A stretch of DNA of 64,000 nucleotides from contig NZ_CP015225.1 in the NCBI RefSeq assembly GCF_001623525.1, forward strand, positions 3,038,001 to 3,102,000, given 5' to 3'. This document shows positions 43,989 through 52,761 of this stretch, in pieces (position 1 is the first letter of the stretch; every line of letters starts with the position of its first letter). The notes beneath the pieces are model-generated. The model did not search any database and was not told the DNA's origin. It saw only the letters and a list, made by a program, of their open reading frames with translations. This stretch comes from Pseudomonas fluorescens. GTDB taxonomy: Bacteria; Pseudomonadota; Gammaproteobacteria; Pseudomonadales; Pseudomonadaceae. A program made the translations under genes and the position numbers.

Positions 43989-45554
43989 TCAGATCTTGTT
44001 GAACAGACCCAACTGCGCGATTTTGCTGAAGGCCAGTTGCGAGGCCTGCAACATGGTCTGCTGCAAGGTCAGACGCGTCATCACTTCGGCCGCATCGGAA
44101 TCGCGGATCGACGATTGAGTCTGGTTATTGGCCAACAACAGGCTCTGGTTCGTATCGCTTTGGGTTTCCAGGGCCTGACCACGTCCACCTACGGAACTCA
44201 AGGCACTGGACAACTGATCGGTGCCACTGGCCAGGTTGCCGATACCGGAAGCCAGCGAAGCCTGCAGCTTTTGCAACGCGATTGGATCACCGTTGGTAGG
44301 CGTGTTCAGGGCAGTCTTCAACTGGTTCACGGTGTCCAGGATGTTCTGGGTCTCGTGGGTGTTGACCGCGATGCTGAACTGGTCGTCTGCCCCAGGCGTC
44401 CCGTTCAGCGTGAAGCTTACGCCCGAAGCGGTGGCTACGTTACCGGCCAGCGTACCGCTGGACACCGGCTGGCTGTTAGCGGTCAGTGGCGCGGCGTACA
44501 GGTCGAAATCGGTGGCGCTGGTGAATTTCAATACCGCCGAACCGGTAGGGAAACTGGCGTGGTAAGCCACCGGATCGGTGATTTCACTGCCGGTAATCTG
44601 TACCGCGGTCGGGTTGCCTGGGCTGCGCATCGGAACAAAAGTGTCCGGCTTGGCAGCCAGGGTGAAAGTATGGCCTGGCAACACGGTGCCAGGCACATCA
44701 CCCGTTTGCAGATTGATGTTCAGCGTCAATTCCACACCACGGAACTGGACTGCCTGCCCACTTTTGCTGTTAGGGTCGAACGCGCCGCCCTGGCTGGCTT
44801 CGGCGGTCACGTCATTGCCGAGCGCGTCGGTAATTCTCAGTTGCGTGCCGCTGGTGAATTCAACGGTGTAGGGCTCGCCGCCACGGAATTTGCTGTTATA
44901 GCTGACGCTGGACGATACCTGGCCATCGGACAAGACCACCCGCCCGTCATTCACTGCCGGCGCGGTCATGGTGACCTGACTGCGGCTGGTGTTGACGGCC
45001 TGCTGAAACACTTCCCAGCCGGTACTGTTGGTCGCCATCGACATGGTGTCGCCAACTGGCAGGTCGAGGGTCACCTGATCACCGTTGTAGCTGTAGCTGC
45101 CATCGGTGTTGCGGGTGAACGGGATGGTGTCGCCCTTGGAACCGGAGAAGATGTACTTGCCGTTCTCGTCCTTGCTGTTCATCAGGCTCAACAACTGTTC
45201 TTCGATCTGCGCCAACTCCGAAGCGTTGGCCTGGCGGTCGGCGTCGGTGTAACCGGCGTTGCCGGCACCGACAGCCAATTCCTTGGCACGCTGCAACACG
45301 TTTCCGATGCTGGTCATCACCGCTTCGGTGGTACCCAGGGTGGCCTTGATGGTGTTGGCGTTGGTTTCAAACTGGGCCAGCATCGAAGCCTGGTTGCCCA
45401 ATTGCAGCAGGCGCGAAGCCCCCACCGGATCATCGGCGGCGGTATTCACGCGCACCAGACTGCTGGCTTCCTCGCTGGTCTTGACGACATTGGCGAAGTT
45501 CTTCTGGTAGTTCGCAGCCGTGCTTTCGTAAAACTGAGAGGTAGAAATGCGCAT
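43989..45554 (-). CDS. flgL: Flagellar hook-associated protein FlgL (HAP3)
   Basis: Junction protein between hook and filament, related to flagellin. The 521-residue product starts MRISTSQFYESTAANYQKN and ends with the conserved HAP3/flagellin helix IRDSDAAEVMTRLTLQQTMLQASQLAFSKIAQLGLFNKI. The long middle domain is beta-rich and variable. It lies 13 bases after flgK and is the last gene of flgFGHIJKL. Confidence 0.97.
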   Translation of the reverse strand: MRISTSQFYESTAANYQKNFANVVKTSEEASSLVRVNTAADDPVGASRLLQLGNQASMLAQFETNANTIKATLGTTEAVMTSIGNVLQRAKELAVGAGNAGYTDADRQANASELAQIEEQLLSLMNSKDENGKYIFSGSKGDTIPFTRNTDGSYSYNGDQVTLDLPVGDTMSMATNSTGWEVFQQAVNTSRSQVTMTAPAVNDGRVVLSDGQVSSSVSYNSKFRGGEPYTVEFTSGTQLRITDALGNDVTAEASQGGAFDPNSKSGQAVQFRGVELTLNINLQTGDVPGTVLPGHTFTLAAKPDTFVPMRSPGNPTAVQITGSEITDPVAYHASFPTGSAVLKFTSATDFDLYAAPLTANSQPVSSGTLAGNVATASGVSFTLNGTPGADDQFSIAVNTHETQNILDTVNQLKTALNTPTNGDPIALQKLQASLASGIGNLASGTDQLSSALSSVGGRGQALETQSDTNQSLLLANNQTQSSIRDSDAAEVMTRLTLQQTMLQASQLAFSKIAQLGLFNKI

Positions 45555-45567
45555 GGGCTACGGCTCC

Positions 45568-47634
45568 TTAAAGACTGTTGATCAATGTGCTGAAGATTTC
45601 CTGCGCCGCCTTGATGATCTGCGAAGACGCGGTGTAGTACTGCTGGAACTTGACCAGGTTGCCGGTTTCTTCATCCAGGTCCACACCCGACAACGAGTCG
45701 CGAGCGTTCTTGGCGTTGTCCAGGATCGCGCCGGTGGCGGCGCTGTCGAGCTTGCCCTGGGCGGCCTTGGCACCGACGCCTTCCACCAGCTTGCCGTAGG
45801 CGTCGTTCAGGGAAATACCTTTGCTGCCGGAGTTGGTATCCACCGTCTGGGCGGTCTGCAACCCGGCCAGGATCGTGCCGTTACGGTTATCCAGGCTGCC
45901 GGGCTGGCTGAGGCTGATATTGATACCCGCCCCCTGGGATGGCGCACCGGCGATGGACATATCGAACGTGACGGTACGCTGCACCGGCGGTACGGACGAG
46001 TCCATGATTGGGTTGCCGCTGGCATCCTTGAGCGGAACGCTCAGGCTCAGGGTGTTGCTCTGGCCCGGCTTGATCGTACCGCTGCTGATCGTACCGCCTT
46101 GGGCGTCAAGCAACTGGTAAGCCTGGCTCGTGCCGTCAGCCGAAGTCGCGCCGAACACCACCTTGACCGGCATGGAGTTTTTGATGCCGTTCTGGATGAT
46201 GCTGGTGGTGGCTTCATCATAGATGTCCAGCTTGGTCGTCATGGTCGGCTGGCCGCTGGCCGGGATGGTCAGCGTGCCACTGCCGCCCGGCGTAATGGCG
46301 GCGCCCAGCGGGGCTGCGATCGCCAGCCGCTTGGAGTCGGTCATTTCGGTCTTGATGCTGCCCGCGGCATTGCGGGTCGGGGTGATCTTGAACGAATCGC
46401 CTGCAGCCGCAGGACCGTTGGCGAAGGTCAGCGAGAAGCCATCGACGACCGGTGCTGGCGTGGTCGTGGTGCTGAACGCGCCCAGCGAGGTGTTGTCAGG
46501 CAAGCGCTGTACGGTGTAGTTGGTGGCGCTGGTGAAGGTGATCTTGTAGTCGTTGGTGGTCAGCTTGCCGGTGTCTTCGATGGACACGTTGAAGTTGCCG
46601 GAGCCTGCGCTGTTGCCCAGCGAGGCGACGCTGCGCTGGCTCATCTGCGCGGCGCTGTTGATGCTGCTGAACAGGTTGGAACCAAACGCACCGTTCTTGT
46701 CGATGCCTGAAGCCTGGATGCTGTTCATCTGATCGGCGACGACCAGGGCCACGCGGCCCAGCTCGTTCATTGCAGGGTCGAGCACGGTGCTGCGGTAGCG
46801 CATCAGCCCGCCGATTTCGCCGCCGGTGAGCACCTGGGTAAGGTCCATGACGCTGGAACCGCTGTTGAGCTGGATGCCGATGCGCCCTGGATCGTTCTTG
46901 TCCGGCACCGCTTCGAGTTTATTGGTGATGTTGCCCATCACCAATGGCTGGCCGGACCCCAGGTAGATGTCCAGGCTGCTGCCGTTCTCCACGACCTGGG
47001 TGCCGGTGAAGGTGGACAGCTGGCGAATGGTCTCGCTGCGGGCGTCGAGCAGGTCGTTCGGCGCACCACCGGCATTGGAGACTTCGGCGATTTTCTTGTT
47101 CAACTGGGCGACGGTGGTGGCCAGGTTGTTGATCTGGTCGACCATGTTCGACAGGTTGCCGTTGATGTTTTCGTTCTGCGCGGTCAACTGGCTGGCAACC
47201 GAGTTGAAACGGTTGCTCAAGGCCTGGGCATCGCTGAGCAGCAACTGCCGGGATGCATCGTCACCCGGTTTGGCGTTGACGTTCTGCACCGAAGCGAAAA
47301 ACTTGGTCAGCGCGCCGTTGAGGCCAGTGCCGCTGTCCGACAGCAGGGAGTCAAGCGGGGTGATCTGCCCCTGGTAGGCCGCCGCATCGCTGTTGAGCGA
47401 GGTGGTGGTTTTCAGTTGCGCTTCAAGATACGAGTTATACACCCGGCGCACATCGGCCAGGGTCGTGCCGGAACCAATGAACACGTTGCCGTATTGGTTC
47501 GACGCCTTGGTGGTCTGCACGGTCTGCTGGCGCGAATAGCCTGCGGTATCGACGTTGGCGATGTTGTTACCCGTGGTCACCAACGCGGTCTGGCTTGCTG
47601 ACAGACCCGACATCCCTATATTGAGCAAACTCAT
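45568..47634 (-). CDS. flgK: Flagellar hook-associated protein FlgK (HAP1)
   Basis: First hook-filament junction protein, 688 residues. The N terminus MSLLNIGMSGLSASQTALVTTGNNIANVDTAGYSRQ is the rod/hook/HAP signature, and the C terminus GVDLDEETGNLVKFQQYYTASSQIIKAAQEIFSTLINSL is typical of FlgK. It lies between flgJ (10-base gap) and flgL. Confidence 0.98.
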   Translation of the reverse strand: MSLLNIGMSGLSASQTALVTTGNNIANVDTAGYSRQQTVQTTKASNQYGNVFIGSGTTLADVRRVYNSYLEAQLKTTTSLNSDAAAYQGQITPLDSLLSDSGTGLNGALTKFFASVQNVNAKPGDDASRQLLLSDAQALSNRFNSVASQLTAQNENINGNLSNMVDQINNLATTVAQLNKKIAEVSNAGGAPNDLLDARSETIRQLSTFTGTQVVENGSSLDIYLGSGQPLVMGNITNKLEAVPDKNDPGRIGIQLNSGSSVMDLTQVLTGGEIGGLMRYRSTVLDPAMNELGRVALVVADQMNSIQASGIDKNGAFGSNLFSSINSAAQMSQRSVASLGNSAGSGNFNVSIEDTGKLTTNDYKITFTSATNYTVQRLPDNTSLGAFSTTTTPAPVVDGFSLTFANGPAAAGDSFKITPTRNAAGSIKTEMTDSKRLAIAAPLGAAITPGGSGTLTIPASGQPTMTTKLDIYDEATTSIIQNGIKNSMPVKVVFGATSADGTSQAYQLLDAQGGTISSGTIKPGQSNTLSLSVPLKDASGNPIMDSSVPPVQRTVTFDMSIAGAPSQGAGINISLSQPGSLDNRNGTILAGLQTAQTVDTNSGSKGISLNDAYGKLVEGVGAKAAQGKLDSAATGAILDNAKNARDSLSGVDLDEETGNLVKFQQYYTASSQIIKAAQEIFSTLINSL

Positions 47635-47644
47635 GGTTCAGACC

Positions 47645-48949
47645 TTATAAAGTCGTGGTGGCGCCTGCAGAAGCGTAGTTTTGGTAACTCGTCATCTGCC
47701 GGGCTATGTTCGAAATCTTATTCGCGTAGTTCGGGTCGGTGGCATAACCGGCCTTCTGCAACTCGCGTACAAACTGTTCGGGTTTATCGGCCGACTTCAG
47801 CACATCTTGATAGCGACTGTTGCTTTGCAGCAGGTTGACCAAGTCATGGAAACTGTCGCGGTACGAGGCGTAGGAACGGAACTCGGCCGTCTCCTTGACC
47901 ATCGCCCCATTGCGGAATTCGCTGGTGATCGCCCGGGCCGAATCGCCCTTCCAATTGGCGCTGGCCTTGATACCGAACAGGTTGTGGCTGCTGCTGCCAT
48001 CGGGCTGGCGCATGACCGATTTGCCCCAACCGGTTTCCAGGGCGGCCTGGGCCACCAGGTAACGCGGGTCGACACCGATGCGGTCGGCCGCTTCCTTGGC
48101 CATTGGCAGCATGGCATTGACGAATTCGTCGGCATCGCGGAAGGCCTTGCGTGCCGGTGCCAGCGGCGGCTGGGCCACGGCGCGGCCATAAACCTGCATG
48201 TCGCCTTTCGGCTCGGCAGCCTTGAGTGCAGCCAACCAGTCGCCATTGGCCAGTTCGCCAGTCGCCGGTTTGACGGCGGCGATGGCGCGATCCGTCAGGA
48301 CGTTCTGTGCAGGCACATCGGCGTTGACCGCGGCCGAAGGCACCAGCCCGGCAAGCAGACGGTCAGCCAGTTTCGGTGGCAGGGCCAGGCGACGCTGGTT
48401 GAGCAGTTCCATGTCGTTGCGGTGGATACCCTCGGCCCCTTGCGGCGTACTCACAGCCCGCGAAGCCCACAGCGGACGCTGGCCGTTGCTACGCGACAAG
48501 GGACCGTCGGTAGGCAATGTACCTGCCGCCACCGGCGTCGGAACCCGCTTGGCCACCTTGTCCAACGCATCCTGTTGCTTGGCGGCGGACAATGTGGCCG
48601 CCTCACCAGGGGCCGTAGGCTTGTTCTTGGACATCTGGCGCAACAGCACATCGGCCAGCCCGATGCCGCCGCCTTCGCGAGACATGGAAACGGCCAACTG
48701 CTGGTCGTACATTTCCTGGTACTGCTTGGCCTCGGGGGTGTTCATGGGATTGTCCTTGCCCAGGACCTCGGTGGCCGAACGCATGGACTTGAGCATCTCG
48801 CCAATGAACAGCGACTCGAACTCCTGGGCCACCTTGCGCAGGTTACCGTCGCTGTTCTTGTCGCCGACCTTGAGCTGATTGAGGCGGTTCAGGTCCGAGT
48901 AGGAAGCCGAATCCCCGCTGATCAAGGCGCCTTTGCGCATATCCACCAT
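47645..48949 (-). CDS. flgJ: Flagellar rod assembly protein and muramidase FlgJ
   Basis: Dual-function periplasmic protein of 434 residues. The N-terminal rod-cap domain (about 30-110) has AQEFESLFIGEMLKSMRSATEVLGKDNPMNTPEA. A long linker follows, and the C-terminal glucosaminidase domain (about 270-425) has catalytic Glu305 in VAQAALETGWGKS. It cuts peptidoglycan so the rod can pass. The start is ATG 48949; the GTG one codon downstream is an alternative. It begins 11 bases after flgI. Confidence 0.96.
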   Translation of the reverse strand: MVDMRKGALISGDSASYSDLNRLNQLKVGDKNSDGNLRKVAQEFESLFIGEMLKSMRSATEVLGKDNPMNTPEAKQYQEMYDQQLAVSMSREGGGIGLADVLLRQMSKNKPTAPGEAATLSAAKQQDALDKVAKRVPTPVAAGTLPTDGPLSRSNGQRPLWASRAVSTPQGAEGIHRNDMELLNQRRLALPPKLADRLLAGLVPSAAVNADVPAQNVLTDRAIAAVKPATGELANGDWLAALKAAEPKGDMQVYGRAVAQPPLAPARKAFRDADEFVNAMLPMAKEAADRIGVDPRYLVAQAALETGWGKSVMRQPDGSSSHNLFGIKASANWKGDSARAITSEFRNGAMVKETAEFRSYASYRDSFHDLVNLLQSNSRYQDVLKSADKPEQFVRELQKAGYATDPNYANKISNIARQMTSYQNYASAGATTTL

Positions 48950-48960
48950 GGCCGGTGTCC

Positions 48961-50076
48961 TTAAATCACGATCAGGTCGGCTTGCAACGCGCCGGCCTGC
49001 TTCAAGGCTTCGAGAATCGCCATCAAGTCGCCCGGCGCCGCGCCGACCTGGTTCACCGCCCGGACGATTTCATCCAGGGTAGTGCCCGGGCCGAACTTGA
49101 ACATCGGCTTGGCTTCTTGCTCGGCATTGACCCGCGAACGGGGCACTACGGCCGTCTGGCCGTTGGACAACGGGCCAGGCTGGCTGACGATCGGGTCTTC
49201 GGTGATGGTCACGGTCAGGCTGCCGTGGGTCACGGCGGCCGGGGAAACCTTGACGTTCTGGCCGATCACGATGGTGCCGGTACGCGAGTTGATGATGACT
49301 TTCGCCACCGCCTGGCCCGGATCGACCTCGAGGTTTTCCAGGATCGACAGGTAGTCGACCCGCTGGCTCGGATCCAGCGGCGCGGTGACGCGGATCGAAC
49401 CGCCGTCGATGGCCTGGGCCACGCCTGGGCCAAGCATGTCGTTGATCTTGTCGACGATGCGCTTGGCGGTGGTGAAGTCGGAACGGTTGAGGTTCAGCGT
49501 CAGGCTGTTGCCCTGGTTGAAACCGCTCGGCACCGCACGTTCCACCGAAGCACCGCCGGGAATGCGGCCGGCCGACGGAACGTTGACGGTGATCTTCGAA
49601 CCGTCGCGCCCCTCGGCATCGAAACCACCCACCACCAGGTTGCCCTGGGCGACGGCGTAGACGTTGCCGTCGATCCCCTTGAGCGGCGTCAGCAGCAGAG
49701 TGCCGCCACGCAGGCTCTTGGAGTTACCGATGGACGAGACGGTGATATCCACCTGTTGGCCAGGCTTGGCGAACGCCGGCAGATCAGCACTGATCGATAC
49801 CGCCGCGACGTTTTTCAACTGGACGTTGCCGGAACCGGCCGGCACCTTGATGCCGAACTGCGACAACATGTTGTTGAAGGTCTGCAGGGTGAACGGGGTC
49901 TGGGTGGTCTGGTCGCCGGTGCCGTTCAGGCCCACGACCAGGCCGTAGCCGATCAACTGGTTGGAGCGCACGCCGGAAATGCTGGCGATGTCCTTCAAAC
50001 GCTCGGCCTGAGCGGTAAAGGCTGCAGACATCACCAAGGCACCGATCAACAGCTGCTTAAGATTCAACTGGGCCAC
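48961..50076 (-). CDS. flgI: Flagellar P-ring protein FlgI
   Basis: Periplasmic P-ring subunit of 371 residues with a Sec signal peptide ([19 protein letters not shown], cut before ERLKD). Family motifs: [31 protein letters not shown], then [23 protein letters not shown], and the C terminus [30 protein letters not shown]. The start codon directly follows the flgH stop. Confidence 0.98.
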   Translation of the reverse strand: MAQLNLKQLLIGALVMSAAFTAQAERLKDIASISGVRSNQLIGYGLVVGLNGTGDQTTQTPFTLQTFNNMLSQFGIKVPAGSGNVQLKNVAAVSISADLPAFAKPGQQVDITVSSIGNSKSLRGGTLLLTPLKGIDGNVYAVAQGNLVVGGFDAEGRDGSKITVNVPSAGRIPGGASVERAVPSGFNQGNSLTLNLNRSDFTTAKRIVDKINDMLGPGVAQAIDGGSIRVTAPLDPSQRVDYLSILENLEVDPGQAVAKVIINSRTGTIVIGQNVKVSPAAVTHGSLTVTITEDPIVSQPGPLSNGQTAVVPRSRVNAEQEAKPMFKFGPGTTLDEIVRAVNQVGAAPGDLMAILEALKQAGALQADLIVI

Positions 50077-50772
50077 CTAGAAAGGGAACTTCGGGCTGAG
50101 GAAGAAACGGTCGAACCAGCCTGGCTGACTCGCATCGGCAAAGGCACCGGTGCCCGAATAGGTGATGCGCGCATCGGCCACACGAGTTGACGGAACAGTA
50201 TTATCGGTAGAGATGTCATCGGCGCGAACCATGCCGGCGATGCGCACCAGCTCGTCACCGGTGTTGAGGGTCAGCCACTTCTCGCCCCGTACGGCAATGA
50301 TGCCGTTGGGCAGCACATCGGCGACGGTCACGGTGATCGAACCGGTCAGGCTGTTGCTCTGGCCCGACTGACTGTCGCCCTTGGTGGCCCGGTCGGCACT
50401 GTAACCGGCGTTGAGGCTCAGGTCATTGCTGCCGATCGGGTTGTTGGTGGTCAGGCTGGAGCCGAACAGCGAGGTCAGGCCGACGCTGGTTTCGCTGGTC
50501 TTGTCGATCTGCGAGTTGGCGTTCTTGCTGGCTTGGGTCCGCTCGTTCAGGGTGATGGTGATGATGTCACCGACCCGGAAGGCCTTGCGGTCGCTGTACA
50601 GGTTCTGCTCGAAGCCGGCCTGGTAGATCGAGCCATTGTTGGCGGCAGCCGGCAACGGCGTGCGTGGCAACACCGGAGCGTAATACGGGTCATTGGGCCT
50701 GGGTGTCGGCGCGACACAGCCCGCGAGTGCGGTGATGCCACTCAGTGCCAGAACAGATACGAAGCGTTTCAT
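50077..50772 (-). CDS. flgH: Flagellar L-ring lipoprotein FlgH
   Basis: Outer-membrane L-ring subunit of 231 residues. The lipobox is LAGC with Cys18 as the lipidation site after the signal [14 protein letters not shown]. Typical motifs are [28 protein letters not shown] and [32 protein letters not shown]. It is adjacent to flgI and lies 70 bases after flgG. Confidence 0.98.
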   Translation of the reverse strand: MKRFVSVLALSGITALAGCVAPTPRPNDPYYAPVLPRTPLPAAANNGSIYQAGFEQNLYSDRKAFRVGDIITITLNERTQASKNANSQIDKTSETSVGLTSLFGSSLTTNNPIGSNDLSLNAGYSADRATKGDSQSGQSNSLTGSITVTVADVLPNGIIAVRGEKWLTLNTGDELVRIAGMVRADDISTDNTVPSTRVADARITYSGTGAFADASQPGWFDRFFLSPKFPF

Positions 50773-50794
50773 GACCCTACCTCTTGGTGTTGCA

Positions 50795-50812
50795 GGCGAC
50801 CCTGGGGTCGCC
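50795..50812. other. Hairpin between flgG and flgH
   Basis: A perfect 7-base stem GGCGACC / GGTCGCC with a four-base loop lies in the 70-base gap between flgG and flgH. No T-tract follows, so it is probably an mRNA processing or stability element rather than a terminator. Confidence 0.4.
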
Positions 50813-50842
50813 CTGTCTACGTGGTGACGGACGTTGTGACGA

Positions 50843-51628
50843 TTACAGATTCTGCGTAACGAACGAGAGCATCTGGTCGGCGGTGGAGATCACCTTGGAG
50901 TTCATCTCGTAGGCACGCTGGGTGGTGATCATGTTGACCATCTCCTCGACGGTGCTCACGTTGGAGGTTTCCAGGGTGTTCTGCAGCGTGGTGCCGAAAC
51001 CGTTCAGGCCCGGGGTGCCGACTTGCGGCGCGCCACTGGCAGCGGTTTCTAGGAACAGGTTGTTGCCCACCGCTTGCAGGCCGGCCGGGTTGATGAAGTC
51101 GGCGGTCTGCAGGTTGCCGATCACCTGGGCGGCCGGGTTGCCTGCCACGGTGATGGACACGGTGCCGTCACGGCCCACGGTAAAGGTCTGGGCATCGTTC
51201 GGAATGACGATCGCCGGCTCCAGGGCGAAACCGCTGGCGTTGACGATCTGGCCATTGGAGTCGAGGTGGAACGTACCGTCACGGGTGTAGGACGTGGTGC
51301 CGTCCGGTTGCAGGATCTGGAAGAAACCGCGACCGTCGATGGCCATGTCCAGCGGCTGCTCGGTGGTCTGCAGGCTGCCGGCGTTGAAGTTTTTCTGGGT
51401 GCCGACAATGCGCACACCGGTACCCACTTGCAGGCCCGACGGCAATTCGCTGTCCTGGGTCGATTGGGCGCCAGGCTGGCGTTTTACCTGATACAGCAGG
51501 TCCTGGAACTCGGCGCGGTCACGTTTGAAACCCGTGGTCGAGACGTTCGCCAGGTTGTTGGAAATAGTGGAAAGGTTGGTGTCCTGGGCGGACAGACCTG
51601 TTTTGGCAACCCATAGAGCCGGAAGCAT
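50843..51628 (-). CDS. flgG: Flagellar distal rod protein FlgG
   Basis: Distal rod subunit of 261 residues with the rod/hook signature [40 protein letters not shown] and the C-terminal [34 protein letters not shown]. It lies 49 bases after flgF, and both termini and the length are standard. Confidence 0.98.
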   Translation of the reverse strand: MLPALWVAKTGLSAQDTNLSTISNNLANVSTTGFKRDRAEFQDLLYQVKRQPGAQSTQDSELPSGLQVGTGVRIVGTQKNFNAGSLQTTEQPLDMAIDGRGFFQILQPDGTTSYTRDGTFHLDSNGQIVNASGFALEPAIVIPNDAQTFTVGRDGTVSITVAGNPAAQVIGNLQTADFINPAGLQAVGNNLFLETAASGAPQVGTPGLNGFGTTLQNTLETSNVSTVEEMVNMITTQRAYEMNSKVISTADQMLSFVTQNL

Positions 51629-51677
51629 TCGATTCTCCTCGTACGCCTGTTTTTCGGCGCAGCGCTGTAATTAATGA

Positions 51678-52415
51678 TTAGATCTGCAAGACCCGAGCCA
51701 TGGCTTCATCGCCTTCTTTGGCGGTGTTCATCATCTTGACGTGGAGCTCGAACTGCTTGGCCAAGGCCAGCACCGAAGTCATTTCATCCACGGCGTTGAC
51801 GTTGCTCGCCTCCTGGAAACCCGACACCAACTGCACGTTGGCATCGATGGGTGCCGGCTGGCCGTCCTTGGTCCGGATCGAACCGTCCAGGCCCTTGGTC
51901 ATGTTCTTGAGGTCCGGGTTGACCAGCTTGATGCGGTCCACTTCAGCCATCACCCGCGGGCCTTCGCCCATGGCGCGAATGCTGATGGTGCCGTCCTGGC
52001 CAATTTCGATTTTCTGCTCTGGCGGCACGGCGATCGGCCCGCCGTTGCCCATCACCGGCATGCCGTTGCCAGCCCGCAGCACGCCCAGGGCGTCGACATT
52101 GAGGCTGCCGGTGCGCACGTAGCTTTCACCGCCGTCGGGGTTCTGCACGGCCATCCAACCCGGCCCGCTCACCGCGACGTCGAGGTCACGACCGGTTTCC
52201 ACCAGTGCGCCCGGGGTGAAGTCAGTGGCAGGCCGTTCGGACATGGCAAAGGCCCGCGCCGGAAAGCTGTCGCCAAACACCGGCATCGAGCGCGCCTGCT
52301 CCAGGTCTTTCTGAAAACCATTGGTGGAGATGTTCGCCAGGTTGTTGGCATGGGCCCGCTGTGCCAGTGCGTTCTGGCTGGCGCCGGTCATTGCCACATA
52401 AAGGTACTTGTCCAC
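51678..52415 (-). CDS. flgF: Flagellar proximal rod protein FlgF (GTG start)
   Basis: Proximal rod subunit of 245 residues. The family N terminus DKYLYVAMTGASQNALAQRAHANNLANISTNGF begins at a GTG at 52415 preceded by GAGGA at 7 bases; in-frame sequence farther upstream has no family similarity. The C terminus EMTSVLALAKQFELHVKMMNTAKEGDEAMARVLQI is typical. It is the first gene of flgFGHIJKL. flgBCDE are not upstream in this window, because phhR follows. Confidence 0.95.
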   Translation of the reverse strand: MDKYLYVAMTGASQNALAQRAHANNLANISTNGFQKDLEQARSMPVFGDSFPARAFAMSERPATDFTPGALVETGRDLDVAVSGPGWMAVQNPDGGESYVRTGSLNVDALGVLRAGNGMPVMGNGGPIAVPPEQKIEIGQDGTISIRAMGEGPRVMAEVDRIKLVNPDLKNMTKGLDGSIRTKDGQPAPIDANVQLVSGFQEASNVNAVDEMTSVLALAKQFELHVKMMNTAKEGDEAMARVLQI

Positions 52416-52472
52416 TGTCGTTCCTCTGCATGCCGGACGTTTGCCGCCCACTGCTGTGTTGCACAGCCTTAA

Positions 52473-52487
52473 GCAATTTGCAGACCA
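52473..52487 (-). promoter_or_regulatory. Sigma-54 promoter of flgFGHIJKL
   Basis: The minus strand reads TGGTCT-GCAAA-TTGC, keeping GG and GC at the required spacing (8 of 10 conserved positions), 58 bases upstream of the flgF GTG. FleR-dependent sigma-54 transcription of flgFGHIJKL is known in P. aeruginosa. Confidence 0.6.
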
Positions 52488-52634
52488 ACTTTTTTCTGGC
52501 GCTGATAGCCCCGGTAAACAAAGGGCTTGGAGGTTCTGGAAGGGATTGTGCAAATGTATCGAAGACGAAAAACCGGCGGTCTCGTGCCGCTGCAAGGCAA
52601 AGGTTTACCCATCCGACAGCTGCACCACATTTTT

Positions 52635-52755
52635 GTGGCGAGGGGATTTATCCCCGCTGGGGTGCGAAGCGCCCCTAAAAACGGACACTCAAGTGTGTCA
52701 GGTTGACTGCTTTGGGGCTGCTACGCAGCCCCGCGGGGATAAATCCCCTCACCAC
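52635..52755. repeat. REPIN (type GTGGCGAGGGGA)
   Basis: Inverted arms GTGGCGAGGGGATTTATCCC and GGGATAAATCCCCTCACCAC enclose a GC-rich centre with its own inverted GGGCTGC/GCAGCCC-like parts. It fills the space between the phhR stop and the flgF promoter. The stretch 52416-52761 holds only this repeat and the flgF promoter. Confidence 0.85.
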
Positions 52756-52761
52756 AATTGA

